From NCBI RefSeq assembly GCF_900115265.1, contig NZ_FOVU01000017.1, forward strand, positions 1 to 64,000: a stretch of 64,000 nucleotides of DNA, read 5' to 3'. This DNA comes from Bradyrhizobium sp. Ghvi. Lineage in GTDB: Bacteria; Pseudomonadota; Alphaproteobacteria; Rhizobiales; Xanthobacteraceae. The translations under genes were made by a program, and so were the position numbers. Under the pieces are notes generated by a model. The model was not told the origin of the DNA and did not search any database. It saw nothing but the letters and a program-made list of their open reading frames with translations. Shown here piece after piece: positions 1 to 7,018 of the stretch; position 1 is the first letter of the stretch; the number at the start of each line of letters is the position of its first letter.

Positions 1-948
1 GGTCAGCCCCAAAGCCTTCAGGGTGTCCGCCTTGCCGGTGATGCTCAGATCAGCGCCCGTCGAGCTGTTGAGAACCAACGCGCCACTGCCGTTGACGGTC
101 GAGGGCGTCTGGCCGCCGTTGGACGTCAGGGTACCCGAGACGTTCCTTTGCGCGCCGCTGGCGATGTCAACTGCGGTCAGCACGTCACCGATCGAGGCTT
201 TCGTCGTCGAGCCGAGATAGACGAGCGAGTTGCCATTGGCGTCGGTGAAGACGTTACCGGTGGTCGTGTTGGCGATCGCAGTGACCTGGGTGTATCCCGT
301 AGGTGCCGTGGTCGGAGCGTCACCCGAAGCAAAGGTGATCGTCTTGCCGTCAACGGTGAACGTATCGCCTGCAACGACACCGGCGTTGGCGTCGCCCGCA
401 CCTGCGCCGTTCAAGAGCTTGGCCGCGGTGGTGGCCGCGTTGATCGCCGTGCCGGTGACGGTCGCGACGGCCGCGCTGCCGAGCGTGGTCGTGCTCGATG
501 CAGCGTGAGCACCACCGGCCGTGCCGTCGAACAGCACGTTGGTCAACGCGGTCGCGCTCGAATAGGTCGTGGTGCCGCGCAGGTCGGACGAGGTCGCACC
601 GGCGATCGTGGTCGAGACGTTCGACTTGGTCGAATAGCCGACCGTGGTCTGCAGCGCCTGGTTGGCGATCGACTTGGCGCTGTCCAGCAGCTTCGACAGC
701 GAGGTGATGCCGGTGTTGGCGGCCTGCAGCACCTGCACGCCGTTGGCGATGCCATCGAGCAGGTTGTTGATGTCGCTGGCGCGATTGTCGAGCGACTGGG
801 CGGTGAAGAAGTTGGTGGGGTTGTCCAGCGCCGAGTTCACCTTCTTGCCGGTCGACAGACGCGACTGGGTGGTGGCGAGGAGGTCGGCGGTGGACTGGAG
901 AGAGAGCAGGTTCTGGCGAACCGATGCGGAGAGGACGATACCGGACAT
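1..948 (-). CDS. fliC: Flagellin, N-terminal 316 residues (3' end beyond window)
   Basis: Flagellin is the flagellar filament subunit, exported by the flagellar type III system. The frame opens at an ATG at 948 preceded by AAAGG and stays open to the first base, so the C-terminus is missing. Residues 1-110 are a classic flagellin N-terminal helical domain, including LSTGKKVNSALDNPTNFF. From about residue 115 the protein is Gly/Ala/Ser/Thr-rich, with motifs such as DTFTVDGKTITF and KADTLKALGL that resemble the surface modules of FlgE and FlgL nearby. At residue 316 it is still in the variable domain. The full protein is therefore clearly larger than the roughly 300-residue thin-filament flagellins of Bradyrhizobium, which suggests the thick (subpolar) filament type (inference). 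It is divergent from flbT. Confidence 0.93.
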   Translation of the reverse strand, partial: MSGIVLSASVRQNLLSLQSTADLLATTQSRLSTGKKVNSALDNPTNFFTAQSLDNRASDINNLLDGIANGVQVLQAANTGITSLSKLLDSAKSIANQALQTTVGYSTKSNVSTTIAGATSSDLRGTTTYSSATALTNVLFDGTAGGAHAASSTTTLGSAAVATVTGTAINAATTAAKLLNGAGAGDANAGVVAGDTFTVDGKTITFASGDAPTTAPTGYTQVTAIANTTTGNVFTDANGNSLVYLGSTTKASIGDVLTAVDIASGAQRNVSGTLTSNGGQTPSTVNGSGALVLNSSTGADLSITGKADTLKALGLT

Positions 949-1271
949 ACTGTTACCTTTCTGGTAGCTACGCGTCCTGTTTGACCGATATTGATCAAAC
1001 GACGGGCGGACGGTGCCTCCGAGCCTCTAACAATCCGTGAAATGAAACCCCCGGTTTGTCCGCTTCGAACCCAAAACGGCGTTTGGCAAAGTTATGCCCA
1101 GCTCCATTGCTGAGCAGCAAGATACTGAAAGCATTCTTCTTTTCGGCTCCCACGGAAATCTTTACGACCCGTTAACCACATTCAGCAAGGATTGGACCCA
1201 AATCAGGGCGGGCAGCCATTATTCCGGGAAGCGCGCGCCGCTCGTTACAAGCGGGTTAATGGAGAACAGGC
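949..1271. other. Intergenic region between divergent fliC and flbT
   Basis: This 323-base control region should contain promoters for both genes. No convincing sigma-54 or housekeeping promoter could be placed. It contains the dyad at 979-1000. A 69-codon frame at 1094-1303 overlaps the flbT start out of frame and is not believed. Confidence 0.6.
979..1000 (-). promoter_or_regulatory. Dyad (GTTTGA-N10-TCAAAC) upstream of flagellin
   Basis: Six-base arms GTTTGA and TCAAAC flank a 10-base AT-rich centre, 31-52 bases upstream of the flagellin ATG. The site could be a DNA operator or a hairpin in the flagellin 5' leader. In Caulobacter, FlbT binds the flagellin mRNA leader, and flbT is the neighbouring divergent gene, so a leader structure is a reasonable guess. 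Nothing in the sequence proves it. Confidence 0.35.
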
Positions 1272-1712
1272 ATGGCGCTCAAGGTCGAGCTCAAACCGCA
1301 TGAACGCATCATCGTCGGCAATTGCGTCATCACCAACACCGACCAGCGCGCCCGCCTTCTGATCGACGGCGAGAACGTGCCGATCCTGCGCGAGCGCGAT
1401 ATCCTGACGCCGGAGACGGCCAACACGCCGGCCAAGCTGGTCTATCTGGCGGTCCAGCTCATGTACATCTCGCCGGACCCGCAGAGCCAGCACGGCACCT
1501 ATTTCAACCTGGTGCGCGACATCGTCACCGCCGTGCCGAGCGCCTGGTCCATCATCGAGGGCATCAACAACAACATCATGAGCGGCGACCTCTACCGCGC
1601 CCTGAAGGATGCCCGCAAACTGATCGCCTACGAGGACAAGCTGCGTGAGCAGTTCGAGGCCACGCATCCCAAAACCGAAGCAGGCAAGACCGACGTCAGC
1701 ACGGCCGCCTGA
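1272..1712 (+). CDS. flbT: Flagellar biosynthesis repressor FlbT
   Basis: FlbT is a post-transcriptional regulator of flagellin synthesis in alphaproteobacteria; in Caulobacter it acts on the 5' leader of flagellin mRNA. This protein has 146 residues, the usual size. It begins MALKVELKPHERIIVGNCVI and carries the family stretch around ILTPETANTPAKLVYLAVQLMY. The ATG at 1272 follows GGAGAACAGGC. The partner gene flaF is not seen beside it. It is divergent from flagellin and is followed at once by a strong bidirectional terminator. Confidence 0.93.
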   Translation: MALKVELKPHERIIVGNCVITNTDQRARLLIDGENVPILRERDILTPETANTPAKLVYLAVQLMYISPDPQSQHGTYFNLVRDIVTAVPSAWSIIEGINNNIMSGDLYRALKDARKLIAYEDKLREQFEATHPKTEAGKTDVSTAA

Positions 1713-1728
1713 TCTCAAGACTAACGAG

Positions 1729-1770
1729 AACGACAACGGCCCCGGATCATCTTTCGGGGCCGTTGTCGTT
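1729..1770. terminator. Bidirectional terminator between flbT and the decarboxylase gene
   Basis: A perfect 16-base-pair stem (arms 1729-1744 and 1755-1770) has a 10-base loop. It sits between the convergent ends of flbT (+) and the PLP decarboxylase (-), and should stop transcription from both sides. Confidence 0.85.
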
Positions 1771-1784
1771 TCAGCCGGTCGTGG

Positions 1785-3281
1785 CTACTGCGTCGCAAGC
1801 GGCGGCGCTTCGACCTCGATCAATCCGCCGGTGCGCTTCGTACCGAACTCGATCACGGCCGACACCAGTGCGTCGATGTCCGTCTCGGCGGTGCGATGAT
1901 TGACGATCGCGGCGCGTATCGCGAACTTGCCGTCCAGCGTCGTGCCCGACGGCGCGGCGATGCCGGACTCCTGGATATCGGCGACGATCTCGCGATTGAC
2001 CGCATCGCCAGCGCGGTATCGGAAGCAGACGATGTTGAGATTGACAGGCGCGAGCAGCTCGAGCCTCGGCTCGGCGAGCACGCGCGCCTCCAGGTATTTT
2101 GCCAGCGCGCAGCTCCGGGCGATCACCGCACCCAGCCGGTCGATGCCGAACGTCTTCAGCGTGAACCACGTCTTCAGCGCGCGGAAGCCGCGCGACAGAT
2201 CAGGACCGAGATCGCACGGCCACACGGTGCCGGCCGCAAGCCCCCTCGCCTCACGGCTCAAATAAGCCGCCGGCTGCGCGAAGGCCTGCCTGTGACGTTC
2301 GCCGTCGCGCACCAGCAGGAAGCCGGCGTCATAAGGCACCTGGCCCCATTTGTGGAAATCAAGTGCGATCGAATCCGCAAGCGCGATGCCGTCGAGCAGC
2401 GGCGCAAGCTCCGGCGAGAAGATCGCGAGCGCCCCGAAGGCGCCGTCGACGTGAAACCAGATTCCCTCCTCCCGGCACAGCTGCGCGATCGCCCTGAGGT
2501 CGTCGATCGCGCCGATGTCGACGGTCCCTGCAGACGCCGTGACCAGGAACGGCCTGAACCCGGCCGTGCGATCGACAGCAATCTGTGCGCGCAGCGCGGT
2601 GACGTCGATGCGATGGTCGACATCGACATCGATCTTGCGCAGCGCATCGGTTCCGAAGCCGGCGATATCCATCGCGCGGGAGATGCAGCCATGCGCGGCC
2701 TTCGATGCGTAGGCCGTGAGCAGCGCGCCGCCGTTGCCGAGACCGTGCTGCCGCGCCAGCGCGCCGAGCGCGCTCGTACGTGCCACCAGCACCGCCATCA
2801 GATTCGCCATCGACGTGCCGGTGACGAAGATGCCGCTTGCTCCTTTCGGAAAGTCGAACAGGACGCGCATCCACTCGACGATCTGGCGCTCGACCGCGAT
2901 GGGCATGTGATCGCGACCGCCGAGATTGGCGTTGAGGCCGGCCGCGAGCATCTCCGCGATCATGCCGACCGCCGTGCCGCCGCCATGCACCCAGCCCATG
3001 AAGCCGGGATGAACGTTGCCGGTCGCGTAAGGCGCGACATGCTCGGAAAATTCACGATAGACCTCGGCGAGATCGGTCGCCTCGCGCGGCACATCGGTTC
3101 TGATAGCCGCGCGAACCTCGTCGGGGATCGGCTGCCAGACCGGGCGCGCGCGGACATTGGCAATGCCATCGATGGCATCGTCCAGCATGCGATGAGCGAG
3201 CGCCCGAAACTCGCTCCAGTCCTCCGGATCGAGCGATCCATTCGAAACGCCGGCTTGCGGATTGCGGATGATCTCGTTCAT
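1785..3281 (-). CDS. Group II PLP-dependent amino acid decarboxylase
   Basis: A 498-residue fold-type I PLP enzyme of the aromatic-L-amino-acid/glutamate decarboxylase family. The PLP lysine is K311 in LDFHKWGQVPYDAG, the cofactor-binding Asp is D279 in WFHVDGAFGA, and TGTSMANL near residue 154 contacts the PLP phosphate. The family removes the alpha-carboxyl of an amino acid; the substrate here is unknown. The frame is open much further upstream, but the ATG at 3281 follows GGAGAG and forms an ATGA overlap with the stop of the preceding ATP-grasp gene, indicating translational coupling. It is the last gene of a four-gene operon downstream of flgL. Confidence 0.9.
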   Translation of the reverse strand: MNEIIRNPQAGVSNGSLDPEDWSEFRALAHRMLDDAIDGIANVRARPVWQPIPDEVRAAIRTDVPREATDLAEVYREFSEHVAPYATGNVHPGFMGWVHGGGTAVGMIAEMLAAGLNANLGGRDHMPIAVERQIVEWMRVLFDFPKGASGIFVTGTSMANLMAVLVARTSALGALARQHGLGNGGALLTAYASKAAHGCISRAMDIAGFGTDALRKIDVDVDHRIDVTALRAQIAVDRTAGFRPFLVTASAGTVDIGAIDDLRAIAQLCREEGIWFHVDGAFGALAIFSPELAPLLDGIALADSIALDFHKWGQVPYDAGFLLVRDGERHRQAFAQPAAYLSREARGLAAGTVWPCDLGPDLSRGFRALKTWFTLKTFGIDRLGAVIARSCALAKYLEARVLAEPRLELLAPVNLNIVCFRYRAGDAVNREIVADIQESGIAAPSGTTLDGKFAIRAAIVNHRTAETDIDALVSAVIEFGTKRTGGLIEVEAPPLATQ

Positions 3282-4525
3282 GCCGCACTCTCCACGTCCG
3301 CCTTTGCAGTGCCCTTGGCGTGCCGCGACAGCATCGCGGTGAATGCAGCAAAGATCTTGCGCATCTGCGGCGGCTTGTATGGAAACACGACAGGCGAATC
3401 CATGTTGTGCACGACGGCGGTGTTGTCGGCCTCGAACACCAGCAGCTCGCCGTTCTGATTCTCGGCGCAATCGACGATGAAATAATCGAGCCCGACCCGC
3501 CGGCTCATTACGTCGAGCGCGCGCCTGTGGCGCTCCGCGAAGGCGTGGTCGAAGTCTTGCATGAAGATGGCTTCTTCGGCGCGCTTCTCTTCGCTGAATG
3601 CCATATAGGCGTTGAGATACCAGATGTCCCAGCGATCGGCGATCGCCATGTGACAGGCATAAGGCCTGCCGTCGACCATGGCGAGTCGGATCTTGCGAAA
3701 CAGCCCGTCGGGGCCCGCATAGTTGACGAAACGCGCAACGAAGAAGTCTTGCTCCTGCCGCTCGGCGAGATAGGCCGCGAGGGCGGCCGCATCGTCGAGC
3801 TTCGCAAGCCCGACGCCGGCATGCGTGCCGCGCGGCCGCGCGATCATCGGAAAGTGCAATTCGCCCGTGATGTCCGCGCAAGCGATCCGGCCTTCCACGA
3901 GATCAGTCAATTGCGCGCGCGTTGCGTGAGCCGTCACGGGAATGTCGAGACCCGGGATATCGGCCAGCAGCCGGAACAGCTTGTCGCGGTCGAGATTGCC
4001 GATCAGCGCGGGGCGATTGAGCAGTGGTCGCGGCCAGTGCGGCGCGGCCTTTTCGATCAGCGCCAGCGCTTCGCGGCATTCCTCGGAATCGGATGCGACT
4101 ACGATGGCGACGTCGTGCTCGGGCAATGTTTCCGGCAGGCCTTTGTCCTTGGTCACATACAGCGTCAGGAGCTCGATGTCGGAGTCTTCGAGCAAGAACT
4201 CGATCGGCGTGTTGCCGCCCATGTCGATGTCGGCTGCAAGTGCAAGCACGCGCAACCCCGGCTTAGGCACGGCGGCAGGCGTGCGAAACAGCTGATGAAA
4301 CGACAGCACCTCGGATTGGATCACGAGGCCGGCTTCCTTCTCGCCCATCAACTGGGCAATCAGCGACAGATCCAGCCCCTCGCCTGCCTCCGCCGTCCCC
4401 TCCGCGATCCGCGCCAGGAGCTGGTCGCGTAACGGATGTAGATCGACGCCCTCGAAGGCCTGTCGGGTCAGATGCGCGAAGCCGATACGGTCGGCATAAT
4501 TGGGCGCGGCAAGCGGATGCAACAT
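3278..4525 (-). CDS. ATP-grasp (RimK-like) ligase
   Basis: A 415-residue protein. The N-terminal third, with a Rossmann-like stretch around LRVLALAADIDMGGNTP, precedes an ATP-grasp module from about residue 170 onward. FPMIARPRGTHAGVGLAKL matches the ATP-binding lysine/glycine loop region, and LLVFEADNTAVVHNM matches the metal-binding acidic/Asn segment near the C-terminus. ATP-grasp enzymes join a carboxylate to an amine or thiol through an acyl phosphate. Substrates are unknown. The start at 4525 follows GAGG five bases upstream. The gene lies 18 bases after the PLP enzyme and overlaps the decarboxylase by four bases. Confidence 0.8.
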   Translation of the reverse strand: MLHPLAAPNYADRIGFAHLTRQAFEGVDLHPLRDQLLARIAEGTAEAGEGLDLSLIAQLMGEKEAGLVIQSEVLSFHQLFRTPAAVPKPGLRVLALAADIDMGGNTPIEFLLEDSDIELLTLYVTKDKGLPETLPEHDVAIVVASDSEECREALALIEKAAPHWPRPLLNRPALIGNLDRDKLFRLLADIPGLDIPVTAHATRAQLTDLVEGRIACADITGELHFPMIARPRGTHAGVGLAKLDDAAALAAYLAERQEQDFFVARFVNYAGPDGLFRKIRLAMVDGRPYACHMAIADRWDIWYLNAYMAFSEEKRAEEAIFMQDFDHAFAERHRRALDVMSRRVGLDYFIVDCAENQNGELLVFEADNTAVVHNMDSPVVFPYKPPQMRKIFAAFTAMLSRHAKGTAKADVESAA

Positions 4526-4543
4526 CTACACCTCGAATACGGA

Positions 4544-6160
4544 TTACGCCGGCACGGCGGCGGTACGGTCAAGCAGCAGCTCGATCTTCACCAGGACATG
4601 GGCGATGCGATCGAGGGTGTGCTGCACATTAGCTTGCGCTTGCGCGCCGTCGATCGACCAGGCTTCGGTGACGAGCCGCGCGCCGACGCAGAGCCGCAAC
4701 GCGGCTTGCGGAGCGGCGTCCGCTTGCTCCAGCCGCACCGGCTGCCCGACGAGACAGCGCTGCGCGGCAACCTCGCGGTCGGCGTCGCTGCCGACGATAT
4801 CACCGCTCATGTCGCGCGCAAGCGCGCGATGCACGGCACTGGTGTCGGCGACGGACACCGGCTTGTTGTTACGCAGCAGCGTAAACGGAAAGATCGAACG
4901 CTGCACAAATTCTTCATCGTCAGCATCAGCAGTGCCGACTGCTGCAGGTACGGCCCGCAGCGACGGCGACAACGCAATCATGCTGTCGATGCCTGCCGCA
5001 AGCTCAGCCATTGCCTTGGCGCGGAACGCGCCGGGCACGGCGTAGTAGCTGCCGATGTCGGCCAGCGCGGCTTCCCAGCGCAGCCACTGACCGAAATTCG
5101 GCCGACGCTCGAAGCGCGAGCGCAGCGCCGTCCATGCCGTCGGCCAATCGCAACGGCCGGCATAGTGAAAGAAGCCGGGCGCGATCCCTTCGATCCTGTC
5201 AAGCACGCGCCACATGCCTTTCGGCACCAGCAGCGCACCGCTGAAGGCAGGCCCGCCGAAGAATTTCGAACCGGTCACCAGCACCATGTAACCGCGATCG
5301 AGATAGGATCCCAGCCGCCGGCGGCCGAGCCGCGCCTGGCAGGCATCGACGACGACCTGAACCTTGCGCGGCCAACGCCGCGCGATCTCATCGAGACAGG
5401 CGGCACTCGGCGCGCGCCAGCCGAGCTTTGACGAATCCATGATGTGCAACAGAACCCGCCGGCCTTGCGCGAGGCTGTCCTCGATGGCGCGCATGACCGC
5501 GGCATCCGCGTCGGTTCGCATCATAAGGCCAGCAGCGTCGAGCAGCGGCACCGCGATGCTGTCGCCGGCAAGACCCGCGATCGCAGCGTCCTTGCGCACG
5601 GCAACGCCGCTCGCCGTCATCGCACCGAAATGGTGGCCGCGCGCGGTATGAACGGTGCCGCTGCCGGTCTGGTCGGCGCCGACCACGATCGTCACCGGCG
5701 GAGCACCGAGCATCGCGTGGGCCAGGAACAAGGCATGGAGCTGGGAGTCCGTGCCCGATGGCGAGAACACGATGTCGACGCGGGGCGGCAGCTGGAAGTG
5801 ACCGCGCAGCTCGTCACGCAGGTCCTCGCAGCGCCGGTCGAAGGCGATCTCGACCTCGTCGAACAGCGATTTGTGCACCAGCTCCTCGCGCGCCAGCGCC
5901 GCACGGTCATAGGCCTCTTGCGAGATCGTCGATGCGGTCGACGAGCCGAAATTCCAGATATGGGGTTCCGGCGACGGCGCGCAGCCATGGGCGTTGACGC
6001 GCGTCTTCGGGTCGAGCGCCAGCCGCCCGTCTCCGCCGGAGACAAGCAACGTATCCAGTGGCGTGAAGAGATCGCGCAGGCGATGGCGCGAGCCGCCCTC
6101 GGATGCGCGCTCGATGTCTGACAGGCGGGATGCGCCGATGCTCATCCCGGGCAGGCTCAC
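4544..6160 (-). CDS. PLP-dependent enzyme, aminotransferase class V-like
   Basis: A 538-residue fold-type I PLP enzyme. The likely Schiff-base lysine is K299 in VTGSKFFGGPAFSGALL, with D272 in VVVDACQ stacking on the pyridine nitrogen, an arrangement like SufS/class V enzymes. The sequence is otherwise unusual, with FSPSGTDSQLHALFLAH near residue 132 as the phosphate-binding region. Reaction and substrate cannot be named. The GTG at 6160 overlaps the glycosyltransferase stop (GTGA), and an ATG at 6145 is an alternative start. Second gene of the four-gene operon. Confidence 0.8.
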   Translation of the reverse strand: MSLPGMSIGASRLSDIERASEGGSRHRLRDLFTPLDTLLVSGGDGRLALDPKTRVNAHGCAPSPEPHIWNFGSSTASTISQEAYDRAALAREELVHKSLFDEVEIAFDRRCEDLRDELRGHFQLPPRVDIVFSPSGTDSQLHALFLAHAMLGAPPVTIVVGADQTGSGTVHTARGHHFGAMTASGVAVRKDAAIAGLAGDSIAVPLLDAAGLMMRTDADAAVMRAIEDSLAQGRRVLLHIMDSSKLGWRAPSAACLDEIARRWPRKVQVVVDACQARLGRRRLGSYLDRGYMVLVTGSKFFGGPAFSGALLVPKGMWRVLDRIEGIAPGFFHYAGRCDWPTAWTALRSRFERRPNFGQWLRWEAALADIGSYYAVPGAFRAKAMAELAAGIDSMIALSPSLRAVPAAVGTADADDEEFVQRSIFPFTLLRNNKPVSVADTSAVHRALARDMSGDIVGSDADREVAAQRCLVGQPVRLEQADAAPQAALRLCVGARLVTEAWSIDGAQAQANVQHTLDRIAHVLVKIELLLDRTAAVPA

Positions 6161-6942
6161 GCCGCGTCCACCGCCGCAGCGGCAGGCGCGGCTGCGAACT
6201 GCGAGGCAATGTCGCCGTGGAAGACCGACGGACCGACATGATCGAGAGGGCTCTGGATGTCGGCCCAGATCTCACCGCCGATATCGGTCCAGCGCTTGCA
6301 GAAGGCGAAGTCCTCCGAAAGATAAGTCCCGGTCGCCGGATCGATCATGCATTCGAACAAGGCGAACCTGTTCTGGCTCGTGACGAGCGAGTCGTGCGAA
6401 TGCTCGCGGAAGAACTGCAGGTTGGCATAGTCAGGATGACGGCACATCGCCTCCAGCGCCTGTCGCCGGATCATCAGGAAACCAGTGCCGGCATATCGCA
6501 CACGGGTGAAGCCGTTGACCACCACGATGCGATCGGGGTCCTCGATCTCGAGCACGTAGTCGAGCGAGGCGGCCGGCACATCGGTGCGGCCAGACTGGAT
6601 TGCCCGCTTCGCCTTGTCCCAATTGACCCGCTTGATCGGATAGCAGCCGGCGACGACATCGGCGCCGCATTCGATCAGCCGGAACACCTGCTCCGGCTTG
6701 AAACCGATATCTGCGTCGATGAACAGGAAATGCGTCGCGTCGGGGTCGTCCAGGAACATCGCGACCAGATTGGCTCGCGCGCGGGTGATCAGCGCATCGC
6801 CGTCGCGCAACAGCACCTTGAGGCCGAGATTGGACATGCCGTGCACGGCGCGCTGGAGCGCGAAGATCGAGCTCGCATAAATGCTCGACACCTGCCCGCC
6901 GAAGCAGGGCGTCGCGACCACCAATTGCATGTTGTCCGACAT
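6157..6942 (-). CDS. GT-A type glycosyltransferase-like protein
   Basis: A 261-residue soluble protein. FLFIDADIGF carries the metal/nucleotide-sugar DxD motif (D76-A-D78) of GT-A glycosyltransferases. The N-terminus MQLVVATPCFGG is the first beta strand, and YAGTGFLMIRRQALEAM is the usual acceptor-side segment after it. No signal peptide or membrane segment is seen. The ATG at 6942 has GGAG six bases upstream. It opens the four-gene operon, 73 bases after flgL on the same strand, so it may be read through from the flagellar transcript or from its own CtrA-type promoter. Donor and acceptor are unknown; flagellin is one candidate. Confidence 0.78.
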   Translation of the reverse strand: MSDNMQLVVATPCFGGQVSSIYASSIFALQRAVHGMSNLGLKVLLRDGDALITRARANLVAMFLDDPDATHFLFIDADIGFKPEQVFRLIECGADVVAGCYPIKRVNWDKAKRAIQSGRTDVPAASLDYVLEIEDPDRIVVVNGFTRVRYAGTGFLMIRRQALEAMCRHPDYANLQFFREHSHDSLVTSQNRFALFECMIDPATGTYLSEDFAFCKRWTDIGGEIWADIQSPLDHVGPSVFHGDIASQFAAAPAAAAVDAA

Positions 6943-6993
6943 TGACGGCTCCGCCCCCCGCTCAAACCCTCTCCAAGAGGTAAAGAGGCATGG

Positions 6994-7008
6994 TTAACGG
7001 CGCCTTAA
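6994..7008 (-). promoter_or_regulatory. CtrA-type box TTAA-N7-TTAA upstream of the four-gene operon
   Basis: TTAA at 6994-6997 and 7005-7008 are separated by seven bases, the full binding consensus of the cell-cycle regulator CtrA. The box lies in the 73-base gap between flgL and the glycosyltransferase gene, 52-66 bases upstream of its ATG. TTAA pairs at this spacing are rare by chance in such GC-rich DNA. The function is inferred from the motif and its position only. Confidence 0.5.
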
Positions 7009-7018
7009 TGCGCCGTTA
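6995..7018 (-). terminator. Hairpin at the end of flgL
   Basis: A 9-base-pair perfect stem (6995-7003 with 7010-7018) has a 6-base loop and includes the flgL stop codon. No U-tract follows on the minus strand, so it is at best a weak terminator or an mRNA-stabilising hairpin. It overlaps the CtrA-type box. Confidence 0.4.

Noticed and set aside
1080..1100. Possible sigma-54 site (TTGGCAAAGTTATGCCC) between fliC and flbT
   Set aside because: The GG to GC spacing is nine rather than ten bases, which sigma-54 does not normally tolerate.
1094..1303. Small 69-residue gene upstream of flbT
   Set aside because: Overlaps the flbT start out of frame, has no recognisable features and no convincing ribosome site.
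1896..3458. A 520-codon plus-strand frame across the decarboxylase
   Set aside because: Arg/Asp-rich translation without motifs, opposite a clear PLP enzyme with catalytic Lys and Asp.
1785..3881. A single 698-residue protein including the decarboxylase
   Set aside because: The upstream 200 codons overlap the ATP-grasp gene in another frame and look random; the ATG at 3281 has a ribosome site and an ATGA overlap.
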